A stretch of DNA of 64,000 bases. It comes from Paraplanobispora takensis (GTDB lineage Bacteria; Actinomycetota; Actinomycetes; Streptosporangiales; Streptosporangiaceae). Made by a program: the position numbers and the translations under genes. Where the stretch lies: assembly GCF_016863195.1 (NCBI RefSeq), contig NZ_BOOK01000016.1:238925-302924 (forward strand), written 5' to 3'. The notes under the pieces are model-generated. The model was not told the origin of the DNA and searched no databases. It saw nothing but the letters and a program-made list of their open reading frames with translations. Each line of letters opens with the position of its first letter. The first letter of the stretch is position 1. Of this stretch, positions 16,690 to 25,857 are shown piece by piece.

Positions 16690-16774
16690 TCCGGGCGCGG
16701 ATCCGGACGGCGGGTTCTCTGCACGACGGCGATCGCCCGGCCCCGGCCCGTGCCGGGGCCGGGCGGCCGCGTTC

Positions 16775-18745
16775 TCAGCCCCGGCCCGTGCCGGTCAGCT
16801 GCCGTTCGAGCCATCCGACGACGTTCCGTACGAAGATCGCCCGGTTGGCCGGCTTCCTGATCGTGTGGCCCTCGTCCTCGAAGATCAGATGGTCGCAGGG
16901 CAGCCCGAGTCCCCGGGTCGCCCGGATCACCTGCTCGGCCTCGTACAGCGGGACGTTGGTGTCCTGGGCGCCGTGCACCACCAGCAGCGGGGCGGCCAGC
17001 CGGCCGAAGGAGTGCAGCGGCGACAGGGCGCGCAGCAGGTCGCGGTCGTTGACGGGATGGCCGTACTCGCTGACCGCGGCCGCGGCGATCCACGGCTCGG
17101 TCCGCGCGTAGAAGGTCTCGAAGTCGGCCATGCCGCAGAAGTCCACCCCGGCCCGGAACAGGCCGGGATGGGTGACGAGGGCGGCCAGCGTCAGATAGCC
17201 GCCGTAGGACCACCCCATGCAGGCGATCCGGGCCGGATCGGCGAGGCCGAGCCGGGCCAGTTCGAGGGCGCAGTCGGCGACGTCGTCGATCGCGCGGAAG
17301 CGCAGGGCGTGGTTGTCGGCGTCGCGGAAGGCCCGCCCGAAGCCGGAGGAGCCCCGGACGTTGGGCGCGAACACCCCGATCCCGGCGGCCAGCAGGTTCT
17401 GGTACAGGGGGTTGAAGCACGGCCGTTCCTGGTCCTCCGGGCCGCCGTGCAGATGGATGAGGAAGGGCGCCGCAGCGTAGGCGCCCGGCGGCCGGTAGAG
17501 CCAGCCGGTCAGCTCCATGCCGTCGCGCGCCCGCAGGCGCACCGGTTCGGCCCCGACCGCCCCGGTGATCGGGCCCGCCCCGGCCACCTCGCGGTAGACG
17601 CCCGACTCCAGGTCGCACAGCACCACGTGGGAGGGGTGGCCGGGCCCCTCGGCCGCGAGCACGGCCACACCGCCGTCCAGCGACACCCTGATCGAGGACA
17701 CCACCTCGGCGGGCGGCGGCGGCAGCGCGTGCACCGTGCAGGTGTCGGTCTCCATCAGGTCCAGCTCCGACCTGCCGGAGACGTTCCACACCAGTACGGC
17801 GCGGCAGCCGTCGGCGCTCAGCGCGAACCGGTCCAGCTCGGCGTCGGGGCGCTCGGCCAGTACCTCCGTCTCGCCGTCCCCCCGCACCCGGAGCAGCGCG
17901 GCCCGGTCGCGTCCCGCGTCGGACAGCAGATAGGCGGTCGCGCCGTCGGGGGAGAGGATGCCGTAGTCGGTGGAGCCGGGCAGCCCCTCCAGCAGCGCTC
18001 GCTCCCCGCCGCCCACCGGTCCCGCCGGATGGTCGGGCGCGGAGCCGTCCGGGCCCGCCGTACGGGCGATCGCCGCTCTTCCACGGCCGTCGGGCGCGGG
18101 CCCCGCCGCACGGCCGGCCGTGAAGCCCTCCGGACCGCCCGCCACGAGCCTTCCCGGGCCGCCGGGCGCGAACCCGGCAGGAAGGTCGGTCAGGTACATC
18201 CGCCGGACGCCGCGCGGGCCGTGCCGCAGCAGCATCCGCCCGTGGTCGCGGCTGATCGCCGCGGGATGGAGCAGCGGCCCGGCCGCGACGACCTCCCGGC
18301 CGCCCGAGGCGGCGTCGGCCAGCACCACCTCGGTGACGCCCGCGGCGGAGGTCTCGGCCACGAGGAGGATCTCGCCCCGCCCGGTCCAGCGCACGAACGA
18401 GGCCGACCCGCCCGCGGGGGCGGCCAGCGGACGCAGGTCCGAGCCGTCCGGCCGGACCGTCCAGACCTGCGTGTGCTCCCCGCCGCCCGGCACGACGAGG
18501 ACCGCCAGCCGCCCGCCGTCGGGGGACCAGCGCACGTCGGCCACGGGCTCCGGCCCGGTGTCGACCGGCCGGCCCTCCTGCCCCCCGCCCCGCAGGTCCC
18601 GGATCCACACGCGCGGCCGGCCGTCCCTGTCGCTGACGAAGGCGACGGCGTCCGCGTCGGGCGCCAGGGCGGGCGCCCGGCAGTGCCAGGTGGTGAGGCT
18701 CGCGTCCGCCGAAAGGCGCGGGCGGACGCCGAGGATTTCCGCCAT
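16775..18745 (-). CDS. S9-family (prolyl oligopeptidase-like) serine peptidase
   Basis: The 656-residue product has an N-terminal beta-propeller (about 20-370; repeated strands such as DVRWSPDGGRLAVLV) and a C-terminal alpha/beta hydrolase (about 400-656). The catalytic triad is visible: Ser in MGWSYGGYLTLAALV, Asp in GAQDTNVP and His in DEGHTIRKPANR. No signal peptide, so it acts in the cytoplasm on short peptides. Its ATG shares a base with the stop of the amidotransferase gene (TGATG), which indicates coupling and suggests a related substrate, perhaps an N-acylated glutamine dipeptide. Confidence 0.92.
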   Translation of the reverse strand: MAEILGVRPRLSADASLTTWHCRAPALAPDADAVAFVSDRDGRPRVWIRDLRGGGQEGRPVDTGPEPVADVRWSPDGGRLAVLVVPGGGEHTQVWTVRPDGSDLRPLAAPAGGSASFVRWTGRGEILLVAETSAAGVTEVVLADAASGGREVVAAGPLLHPAAISRDHGRMLLRHGPRGVRRMYLTDLPAGFAPGGPGRLVAGGPEGFTAGRAAGPAPDGRGRAAIARTAGPDGSAPDHPAGPVGGGERALLEGLPGSTDYGILSPDGATAYLLSDAGRDRAALLRVRGDGETEVLAERPDAELDRFALSADGCRAVLVWNVSGRSELDLMETDTCTVHALPPPPAEVVSSIRVSLDGGVAVLAAEGPGHPSHVVLCDLESGVYREVAGAGPITGAVGAEPVRLRARDGMELTGWLYRPPGAYAAAPFLIHLHGGPEDQERPCFNPLYQNLLAAGIGVFAPNVRGSSGFGRAFRDADNHALRFRAIDDVADCALELARLGLADPARIACMGWSYGGYLTLAALVTHPGLFRAGVDFCGMADFETFYARTEPWIAAAAVSEYGHPVNDRDLLRALSPLHSFGRLAAPLLVVHGAQDTNVPLYEAEQVIRATRGLGLPCDHLIFEDEGHTIRKPANRAIFVRNVVGWLERQLTGTGRG

Positions 18746-20532
18746 CAGACTCCTTGGGCCTGCAGCCACATCTCCAGGAGTCCAAGCTGCCACAACACGT
18801 TGACGCCCACCGGCGTCCTGTGCTCGTTGGGCGTGGCGAGCAGCGTGCCGACGTAGTCGCGGTCGAACAGCCCGCGTGAGCGCGCGGCCGGTGAGGTCAG
18901 CGCGTCGCGGACGAGCTCCAGGAACGGCCCCTGAAGGTGGCGGACGGCGGGGACCGGGAAGTAGCCCTTGGGCCGGTCGACGATCTGGTCGGGCAGCAGC
19001 TTGCGGGCGATGTCCTTCAGGACGCCCTTGCCGCCGGAGGCGAGCTTGAGCTCGGGAGGACAGGCGGCGGCCAGCTCGACCAGGTCGTGGTCCAGGAAGG
19101 GGGTGCGGGCCTCCAGCCCGAAGGCCATCGTCATGTTGTCCACCCGCTTGACCGGGTCGTCGACGAGCATGACGCCGGTCTCCAGGCGCAGCACCGCGTC
19201 GAGCGCGGTGTCGGCTCCCGGTTCGGCGAGGTGGCGCCGGATGAGCTCACCGCTGGCGTCCTCGTCCAGGAGATACTCGGGTGAGAGGACCCCGGCCAGT
19301 TCCTCGTGCGGGCGGTCGAAGAACTCCCGGGCGTAGACCTCGGCCGCCTGCTCGCGCGGCACCCCGGCCAGCGGCGGGAACCAGTCGTATCCGGCGAAGA
19401 CCTCGTCGGCGCCCTGACCGGACTGCACGACGGTGACGTGCTTGGAGACCTCCTCCGACAGGAGATGGAAGGCGACGCAGTCATGGCTGACCATCGGCTC
19501 GCTCATCGCCCGCACCGCCCGCTCCAGGCCCGGCAGCAGGCGCGAGTCGTCGATGAGGATGCGGTGGTGGCCGGTGCCGAACTCCGCCGCTACCAGGTCG
19601 GAGTAGGTGAACTCGTCCCCCTTGACCCCGCCGGCCGGGTGGAAGCCGATGCTGAAGGTCGACAGGCCCGCCTGCCCCTCCTCGGCCAGCAGCGCGACGA
19701 TCAGGCTGGAGTCCAGGCCGCCCGAGAGCAGCACGCCCACCGGCACGTCCGCCACCATCCGCCGGCGCACGGCCGTTCGCAGGCTCTCCAGGACGGCCTC
19801 GCGCCAGTCGTCGGCGTCCATCCCGGCGTGTCCGGGCAGGGCCGAACGGGTGTAGGGCGGCTGCCAGTAGCGGTGGTCGGTGACCGTGCCGTCCGCCTCG
19901 ACGGTGCGCACGGTGGCCGCGGGCAGTTTGCGCACACCGGCCAGGATCGTGCGCTCGCCCGGCACCAGCGAGTGGAAGGTCATGTAGTGGTGCAGGGCCA
20001 CCCGGTCGATGTCGCCGCCGATCCCTCCACCGGCCAGCAGCGCGGGCAGGGAGGAGGCGAAGCGCAGCCGCCCGGAGTCGTGGGACAGGTACATCGGCTT
20101 GATGCCCAGCCGGTCGCGGGCGAGCGTCAGCCGGCCGGACCCCCGGTCGAACACGGCGAAGGCGAACATCCCCTTGAAGCGGTCGACGCAGGACGCCCCC
20201 CAGCGGTGGAAGGACTTCATCAGCACCTCGGTGTCTGAGGTGGAGAAGAAGCGGTAGCCCTCCTCCTGCAGCTCTCGCCGCAGCTCCCGGTAGTTGTACA
20301 GGCAGCCGTTGAACACCCCGGCCAGGCCGAGGGCGCTGTCCACCATGGGCTGGGCGGCCTTCTCCGACAAGTCGATGATCTTCAGGCGGCGGTGGCCGAG
20401 GGCGACCGGCCCCAGCGACCACAACCCCGACCCGTCGGGGCCGCGGTCGTGCATCGCGTCGGTCATCCGGCCCACCGCGCCGATGTCCGCCGCCTCCCCG
20501 TCGAATCGGAACTCACCGCTCAGCCCGCACAT
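18745..20532 (-). CDS. N-acetylglutaminylglutamine amidotransferase-like (AsnB family)
   Basis: This 595-residue protein is a class II glutamine amidotransferase fused to an asparagine synthetase-type ligase. Cys2 (MCGLSGEFRFDG) is the glutaminase nucleophile; RGPDGSG and GVFNGCLYNY complete that domain; the PP-loop is VLLSGGLDSSLI near residue 265, and the pyrophosphate region is SGQGADEVFAGYDWF. MCG(L)SGE, GHRRLKIIDLSEKAAQPM and overall length match the group that makes N-acetylglutaminylglutamine amide, an osmoprotectant, more than housekeeping AsnB. The usual partner synthetase (GNAT/ATP-grasp) and M42 peptidase genes are not adjacent; an S9 peptidase is instead. Confidence 0.85.
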   Translation of the reverse strand: MCGLSGEFRFDGEAADIGAVGRMTDAMHDRGPDGSGLWSLGPVALGHRRLKIIDLSEKAAQPMVDSALGLAGVFNGCLYNYRELRRELQEEGYRFFSTSDTEVLMKSFHRWGASCVDRFKGMFAFAVFDRGSGRLTLARDRLGIKPMYLSHDSGRLRFASSLPALLAGGGIGGDIDRVALHHYMTFHSLVPGERTILAGVRKLPAATVRTVEADGTVTDHRYWQPPYTRSALPGHAGMDADDWREAVLESLRTAVRRRMVADVPVGVLLSGGLDSSLIVALLAEEGQAGLSTFSIGFHPAGGVKGDEFTYSDLVAAEFGTGHHRILIDDSRLLPGLERAVRAMSEPMVSHDCVAFHLLSEEVSKHVTVVQSGQGADEVFAGYDWFPPLAGVPREQAAEVYAREFFDRPHEELAGVLSPEYLLDEDASGELIRRHLAEPGADTALDAVLRLETGVMLVDDPVKRVDNMTMAFGLEARTPFLDHDLVELAAACPPELKLASGGKGVLKDIARKLLPDQIVDRPKGYFPVPAVRHLQGPFLELVRDALTSPAARSRGLFDRDYVGTLLATPNEHRTPVGVNVLWQLGLLEMWLQAQGV

Positions 20533-20605
20533 CGCCCGTCCTCACGCCGTACGTGTCCCTTGCACCCTCCGTTCCGAGAGGAAAGCCGTACGGTCCCGGT
20601 CGCGA

Positions 20606-22528
20606 TCATCGCCATCCCCGGGCAGTGGCGTCTCGGCCAGATGGATTTTCCCTCTCTTCCCAGAAAACGGACTTTTTCACTTCGCGAGGACCACCCGAAA
20701 CCTGACGCGGGAACGCCGAAACGTCGGGGGATGGCCGAAATAAGGTGTCCGGGACATTCCCTTGAGGAATGAGGACGATCTTCCCGCGGGTCCGTCCGGC
20801 CTCGCTCCGGCGGTGGACGGCGGCCGCCTCCGCCAGCGGGCGGGACTCGGAGACGTCGACGGTCAGCTCACCGGTGTCGAGGAGGGAGACGATCCGCGCC
20901 AGCTGCCCGGGATCGTTGCGGGCCACGAAGTGCAGGACGGTCACGGAGGGCGGGGGCGCAGAGCGCGGGGAATCCGGGAGCGGGGGAGCGGCGGGCAGGG
21001 GGGTGGCGGCCGAGACCGCGACGCCGCCCGGCCGGACGAGCGCGACCAGCCGGGCGGCGTCCTCCGGGCCGACGGCGGCGAGGTTGATCACCGCGTCGAC
21101 GTCGTCCGGCAGGGGCTCGGCCGTGTAGTCGACGACCTGGTCGGCGCCGAGGGAGCGGACCGCGGCGGCGCTGCGGGCGCTCGCCGTGGCGATCACGGTC
21201 GCGCCGGCGAGCCTGGCCAGCTGGACGGTGAAGCCCCCGACCCCGCCTCCGGCGCCGTTGACCAGCACGCGGTGGCCCGTCTCCGCCTTCGCGTGCTCGA
21301 AGACGGCCTGCCAGGCGGTCAGCGCGGCGACCGGGATCGCCGCGGCGTCGGCCGCCGGGACGGACACCGGCGCGGCGACCAGGACCCCGGCCGGGGCGGC
21401 GACGTACTCGGCGGCGGCCCCGCCCCCGTCCAGCCGGCCGATCACCCGGTCGCCCGGAGCCCACCGGGTCACCCCGGGCCCGACGGCCGCGACCGTTCCG
21501 GAGACGTCCCAGCCCAGGGTGTACGGAAACGCCACCGGCAGCACCTGCCGCAGCAGCCCCGACCGCAGCGCCGCCTCCGAGGGGTTGAACGAGGTGGCGG
21601 CGACGCGGACGAGCACCTCGCCGGGACCGGGTTCCGGGATCGGCGCCTCCTCGTGGCGGATGACCTCGGGCCCGCCGTAGGCGTGGATGCGCGCGGCCCG
21701 CATGACCGGCGAGAAGGCGTGCGCGTGCTCGGCCGCCCAGGAACGGAACGTCCGGGCCGGGACCCCGGTGACCTCCCGTACCGCGGCGGTGACCGGTGAC
21801 GGACCGGCCGCCATCCCGGCCTGGGCGCGCAGGACGTCGTCCGCGACCTCGGCGGGCCAGCCGCGGGCCAGCATCCGCCGCCGGGCCTCGCGCGGGGAGG
21901 CCTCCTGCCAGCGCACCGGACGGCCGGTCGCCTCGCCGATGATCCGCACCTGCTCGGCCTGGGTCAGTGAGTGCGGCCCGGTCAGCTCGTAGACGGCGCC
22001 GCAGTGCCCGTCCCCGGTCAGCGCCCGAACCGCGACGGCGGCGATGTCGCGCTCGTGCACCGGGGACGCGGCGGCCCCGCCGTACGGCTCGCGCACCACA
22101 CCGGCGGTGCGGATCCCTCCGGCCCAGCGCAGGGCGTTGGCCGCGAAGGCGTGCGGGCGCAGGATCGTCCATGCCAGCCCCGAACGCCCGATGAGCCGCT
22201 CGGCCCGCCGCTCGTGCTCGCGCACGGCCGCCGACGACAGGTAGACCACCCGCCCGGCCCCCGCCTTCGACAACGTCTCCAGCACCTCCTGCAGCCCGTC
22301 GGCCGCGGCGAACGGCCAGAGCAGGAACACGCCGCCGACGCCCTCGGCGGCGGCCCGCAGGGAGCCGGGCACCGCCAGGTCGCCGCGCACGCCCTCCGCG
22401 CCGGCCGGGAGATCGGCCGGCCGGCGGATCAGCGCGCGGACCTCCGCTCCGGCCTCCAGCAGCTGCGCCGTCACCTGCCGGCCCACCGTGCCGGTCGCCC
22501 CGGTGACCAGGATCCTTCGTGGCATCAC
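20606..22528 (-). CDS. Fused NmrA-like / MDR zinc-less oxidoreductase
   Basis: One 640-residue frame joins two enzymes that are normally separate. Residues 1-275 are an NAD(P)-binding atypical SDR (ILVTGATGTVGRQV, NmrA/HSCARG type). Residues 278-585 are a quinone-oxidoreductase-type medium-chain dehydrogenase (ARIHAYGGPEVIRHEEAPIP, YTLGWDVSGTVAAVGPG, VLVNGAGGGVGGFTVQLAR). The join FSP-V-MRAAR retains the Met that would start the second protein. The last ~55 residues, after GKIVLIP, have no counterpart in the family and read into the space before the next gene. Start is GTG 22528 or ATG 22525. It is divergent from the AraC regulator, which may control it. Confidence 0.85.
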   Translation of the reverse strand: MMPRRILVTGATGTVGRQVTAQLLEAGAEVRALIRRPADLPAGAEGVRGDLAVPGSLRAAAEGVGGVFLLWPFAAADGLQEVLETLSKAGAGRVVYLSSAAVREHERRAERLIGRSGLAWTILRPHAFAANALRWAGGIRTAGVVREPYGGAAASPVHERDIAAVAVRALTGDGHCGAVYELTGPHSLTQAEQVRIIGEATGRPVRWQEASPREARRRMLARGWPAEVADDVLRAQAGMAAGPSPVTAAVREVTGVPARTFRSWAAEHAHAFSPVMRAARIHAYGGPEVIRHEEAPIPEPGPGEVLVRVAATSFNPSEAALRSGLLRQVLPVAFPYTLGWDVSGTVAAVGPGVTRWAPGDRVIGRLDGGGAAAEYVAAPAGVLVAAPVSVPAADAAAIPVAALTAWQAVFEHAKAETGHRVLVNGAGGGVGGFTVQLARLAGATVIATASARSAAAVRSLGADQVVDYTAEPLPDDVDAVINLAAVGPEDAARLVALVRPGGVAVSAATPLPAAPPLPDSPRSAPPPSVTVLHFVARNDPGQLARIVSLLDTGELTVDVSESRPLAEAAAVHRRSEAGRTRGKIVLIPQGNVPDTLFRPSPDVSAFPRQVSGGPREVKKSVFWEERENPSGRDATARGWR

Positions 22529-22631
22529 GCCGCCCCCTCTTTCTCGGGTTCCACTGGTCGTCGACCCTAGGAGGAGAAAAGAGCACGTCCAATGCGTAGA
22601 AATCTGTGATTCATACGCGATCGTCTCGCGC

Positions 22632-22646
22632 TAGTCTCCTGCCGTG
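22632..22646 (+). promoter_or_regulatory. -10 element and leaderless GTG of AraC gene
   Basis: TAGTCT (22632-22637) is followed by six bases and GTG 22644, with TTCATA sixteen bases further upstream as a weak -35. No ribosome site precedes the start. The 115-bp gap to the divergent oxidoreductase gene must hold both promoters. Confidence 0.45.
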
Positions 22647-23588
22647 GACATGCTCAGCGACGTGGTCGCGGTCATGCGCACCGGGCGGCCCCGTTCGGCG
22701 CGCGTCACCTGGCACGCCCCCTGGGGGCAGCGCTTCCCCGCGGTGCCCGGCTCGGCGGGTTTCCAGGTGGTCCTGCAGGGGTCGTGCTGGCTCGTCCCGC
22801 CCTCCGGGGATCCCGTCGCGCTGAGCGTCGGCGACGTGGTCTTCTTCCCCCACGGCCACGGGTACGGCCTGGCCGACGATCCGTCGACCCCGCCGGCCGG
22901 GCCCGCCTGCGACCCGCTTCAGGAGGCCGAGCCGTTCGTCTCCGACACCGTGGGGCACGGCGGGCCCGTCACCGTGACCCTGTGCGGGGGATACCGGCTC
23001 GATTCCCGCCACGCCCACCCGCTGCTGGGAACCCTGCCCGAGACGATCCACCTGCCCGCCAGGCTCGGCCGGCACCCGGAGCTGCGCGCGGCCCTCGACC
23101 TGCTCGGCAACGAGGTCGGCGATCCCCGCCCCGGCGCCGACACCGTCGTGCCCGCCCTGCTCGACGTGCTGCTGCTGTACATCCTGCGCGCCTGGTTCGA
23201 GGAGCCGCCCGCCCGGGCGCCGGGCGCCGGCTGGGCCGCGGCGCTGGCCGACCCCGCCGTCGGGGCCGCGCTGGACGCCGTGCACCGCGACCCCGCCCGG
23301 GCCTGGACCGTCCAGACGCTCGCCGACCGGGCCGGGCTGTCCCGGGCGGCCTTCTCGCGCCGCTTCGCCGCCCTGGTCGGCCGGCCGCCCCTGACCTACC
23401 TGACCTGGTGGCGCATGACCGTCGCGGCCCGCATGCTGCGCGAGTCCGACGCCGTGCTCGGCGAGGTGGCCGCCAGGGCCGGCTACACCTCCGAGTTCGC
23501 CTTCGCCAACGCCTTCAAGCGCCGGTACGGCGTCGCGCCGGGGAGATACCGTCGCGGGGAAATGTCGGCGTCCTCTGGTATGAGGTGA
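22644..23588 (+). CDS. AraC-family regulator with cupin sensor
   Basis: The 314-residue protein has an N-terminal cupin_6-type domain (about 1-185; FQVVLQGSCWLVPP, LSVGDVVFFPHGHGYGL) and a C-terminal AraC double helix-turn-helix (about 210-305; WTVQTLADRAGLSRAAFSRR, then EVAARAGYTSEFAFANAFK). This group usually regulates a neighbouring oxidoreductase; the divergent NmrA-MDR fusion gene is the obvious candidate, with an electrophile or quinone as inducer. The MmcQ/YjbR-type gene follows three bases after its stop. Confidence 0.92.
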   Translation: MDMLSDVVAVMRTGRPRSARVTWHAPWGQRFPAVPGSAGFQVVLQGSCWLVPPSGDPVALSVGDVVFFPHGHGYGLADDPSTPPAGPACDPLQEAEPFVSDTVGHGGPVTVTLCGGYRLDSRHAHPLLGTLPETIHLPARLGRHPELRAALDLLGNEVGDPRPGADTVVPALLDVLLLYILRAWFEEPPARAPGAGWAAALADPAVGAALDAVHRDPARAWTVQTLADRAGLSRAAFSRRFAALVGRPPLTYLTWWRMTVAARMLRESDAVLGEVAARAGYTSEFAFANAFKRRYGVAPGRYRRGEMSASSGMR

Positions 23589-23591
23589 ATC

Positions 23592-23954
23592 ATGGGTGTG
23601 AGTGTTGATGAGTTCCTGGCGATGGTGGACACGCTGCCCGAGACCCGGCAGGGTCAGGGCGGCGACTGGATCTCGCTGAAGGTGCACGACAAGGGTTTCG
23701 GCTATCTGTGGGAGAGGACCGAGACCGTCGGGCTCAAGGCGACGATCGAGGAGCAGATGGCGCTGGTGGCCGAGCGGCCGGAGGTCTTCGAGATCCAGTT
23801 CACCGCGGGCCGGTTCGGCTGGGTCGTGGTGCACCTCGGCAAGATCGACGCCGACGAGCTGCTGGAGCTGGTCACCGAGGCCTGGTGCCTGACGGCGCCC
23901 AGGCATCTGGTCGAGGCGCACGAGGCCGCGATCGGCCTGACGACGCCCTCCTGA
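23592..23954 (+). CDS. MmcQ/YjbR-family protein
   Basis: The 120-residue product has the CyaY-like fold signature of the MmcQ/YjbR (DUF419) family: an N-terminal helix with LPETRQG, a KVHDKGFGYLWERTE strand pair, LKATIEEQMALVAERPEVFE, and VVVHLGKIDADELLELVTEAW. Some members are called DNA-binding, but the evidence is thin. GAGGTG before ATG 23592 supports the start. It is in an operon with the AraC regulator (3-bp gap). Its last 83 bp lie antisense to the gene ending at 23872. Confidence 0.9.
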   Translation: MGVSVDEFLAMVDTLPETRQGQGGDWISLKVHDKGFGYLWERTETVGLKATIEEQMALVAERPEVFEIQFTAGRFGWVVVHLGKIDADELLELVTEAWCLTAPRHLVEAHEAAIGLTTPS

Positions 23955-24507
23955 GCCCGCCGTCCACCGAGCCCGCCGTGATGACGTAGGCCATGACCAG
24001 CAGTCCCGCGGCCCCCATCCCGATGATCGCCAGTTTCCGCCTCCTGGACAGACGGGAGGCGGGCAGCCCGCTCAGCCGCCCCCAGCCGGGGGCGCGCCCG
24101 GCCACGACCGCGCGTACGCGCTCCGACGGGGCGGTCCGGGCGTCCGTGATCGGCGTTCCCCGTCCGGCCGCGAAGGCGCTCACCTCCCGGGACTCCCACC
24201 GGCCGGGCAGGTCGAGCAGGACCAGGCCGTCGGCGTCGAGTGCCGCGAGCCCTCCGACGGTGTGCGGCTCCTGCTTCCCCCGGCCGATGACCTTCTGCGC
24301 GCATCGATAGTGATAGAGGGTCGCGGGCGTGAGCCGTACCGAGCTCCCGGACAGGGTGTCGGCCGCCACCAGCGCGTCCCCGTCCCAGGAGAGCACAGTC
24401 GCCGGGCAGGGCGCGCCCTCGGCCGCGCCGCCCGCCGGGCGCAGGCGGGCGGGCTCCGGATCGGATCCCGCGGGGCCGTGCGTCGCGTCCTCGCCTCCGT
24501 ACGGCAA
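23872..24507 (-). CDS. Putative membrane protein, start uncertain
   Basis: Up to 211 residues. The middle (VLSWDGDALVAADTLSGSSV, LAALDADGLVLLDLPGRWES) is beta-rich, followed by a basic stretch and one membrane helix (LAIIGMGAAGLLVMAYVITA). The last ~28 residues read antisense into the MmcQ gene and are Arg/Pro-rich, which suggests the original stop was lost. The TTG at 24507 is the outermost start, and a GTG at 24396 is also possible. Neither has a good ribosome site. The family is not recognised. Confidence 0.45.
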   Translation of the reverse strand: MPYGGEDATHGPAGSDPEPARLRPAGGAAEGAPCPATVLSWDGDALVAADTLSGSSVRLTPATLYHYRCAQKVIGRGKQEPHTVGGLAALDADGLVLLDLPGRWESREVSAFAAGRGTPITDARTAPSERVRAVVAGRAPGWGRLSGLPASRLSRRRKLAIIGMGAAGLLVMAYVITAGSVDGGLRRASSGRSRPRAPRPDAWAPSGTRPR

Positions 24508-24674
24508 AACCCCGTCTTTTCAGATGACGGGCGGAGAAAGTGCGAAGTTCCACCCATGCCGGAGGGGAACGGCGTCGCCGGGAGGGCGGCGTCAGTTCGT
24601 CCGTCTTGACGTCGCGCACCACTCGGGGGAAGTGTCCAGGAAGGAGCGGTGTGCGAGGTACGGAGGGATCGGCG

Positions 24675-25817
24675 ATGCGGGACGTCCTGGACACGATCCT
24701 GGGGTGGTACTCGGCGGGGCAGACGTTCGCCCTGGCCACGGTGGTGAGCACCTTCAAGAGCGCGCCCCGCGAGCCGGGCGCGGTGATGGCGGTCTCCGCC
24801 GGCGGCGAGGTCGCCGGCAGCGTCTCCGGCGGTTGCGTCGAGGGCGCGGTGTACGAGGCGGCCCGGCAGGTGATGGAGACGGGGCGGCCGGTCCTGGAGC
24901 GGTACGGCGTCAGCGACGACGACGCCTTCGCGGTCGGGCTCACCTGCGGGGGAGTCCTGCACGTCTTCGTCGAGCCGGTGAACCGGGAGACCTTCCCCGA
25001 GCTGGCCGAGGTGGCCGCGGCGACGGCCGGCCGCCGCCCGGTCGCCGTCGCCACGACCGTCGCCGCGCCCGGCACGGCCGTGGAGCCCGGGGCGGGTGCC
25101 GTACTCGGTGCCCGGCGGGTGATCTGGCCGGACCGCGTCTCGGGGTCCCTCGGGCCCGAGGGGCTGGACGCGGCGGTGGACGACGACGCGCGCGGCATGC
25201 TCGCCCAGGGGCTGACCGGCGAGCGGCACTACGGGCGGCACGGCGAGCGGCGCATGGACGAGGTCGCGGTGTTCGTGCGCTCCTTCGCGCCGCCGCCCCG
25301 GATGCTCGTCTTCGGGGCGATCGACTTCGCCGCGGCGGTGGCGCGCGTCGGGACCTTCCTCGGCTATCACGTCACCGTCTGCGACGCCCGCGCCGTGTTC
25401 GCCACCCGCAAGCGCTTCCCCGACGCCGACGAGGTCGTGGTGGAGTGGCCGCACCGGTATCTGAGCCGGACGGAGGTCGACGGGCGCACGGCGATCTGCG
25501 TGCTCACCCACGACCCCAAGTTCGACGTCCCCCTGCTGGAGGTGGCCCTGCGCACCCCGGCGGGTTACATCGGCGCCATGGGCAGCCGCCGTACCCACGA
25601 CGACCGGATGAAGCGGCTGCGCGAGGCGGGCCTGACGGAGGAGGAGCTGAGCCGTCTGCACTCCCCGATCGGCCTCGACATCGGCGCCCGCACCCCGGAG
25701 GAGACGGCCGTGTCGATCGCGGCCGAGCTCACCCAGCACCGCTGGGGCGGCACGGGCATGCCGCTGCGGCGGACCGAGGGCCGCATCCACGGCACTCCGA
25801 TCCACGACACCCCGTAG
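24675..25817 (+). CDS. XdhC/CoxI-family protein
   Basis: ATG 24675 (GGAGGG at seven bases) starts a 380-residue protein of the XdhC family. The N-terminal XdhC/CoxI domain (about 10-80) has VSTFKSAPREPGAVMAVSA and GSVSGGCVEGAVYE, and the C-terminal Rossmann-like domain (about 205-345) has CDARAVFATRKRFPDADEVV and YIGAMGSRRTHDDR. Family members insert or sulfurate the molybdenum cofactor of xanthine/CO dehydrogenases. No molybdoenzyme genes are within the window, so it is a solitary paralogue or its partners are elsewhere. Confidence 0.92.
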   Translation: MRDVLDTILGWYSAGQTFALATVVSTFKSAPREPGAVMAVSAGGEVAGSVSGGCVEGAVYEAARQVMETGRPVLERYGVSDDDAFAVGLTCGGVLHVFVEPVNRETFPELAEVAAATAGRRPVAVATTVAAPGTAVEPGAGAVLGARRVIWPDRVSGSLGPEGLDAAVDDDARGMLAQGLTGERHYGRHGERRMDEVAVFVRSFAPPPRMLVFGAIDFAAAVARVGTFLGYHVTVCDARAVFATRKRFPDADEVVVEWPHRYLSRTEVDGRTAICVLTHDPKFDVPLLEVALRTPAGYIGAMGSRRTHDDRMKRLREAGLTEEELSRLHSPIGLDIGARTPEETAVSIAAELTQHRWGGTGMPLRRTEGRIHGTPIHDTP

Positions 25818-25857
25818 GCGCCCTGCGGCGACCCCCGGCCGCGCGGGGCAGGAACGA

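Noticed and set aside
14512..18856. Long plus-strand frames opposite the GH43 and S9 peptidase genes
   Set aside because: They have no ribosome sites or families and shadow strong minus-strand genes.
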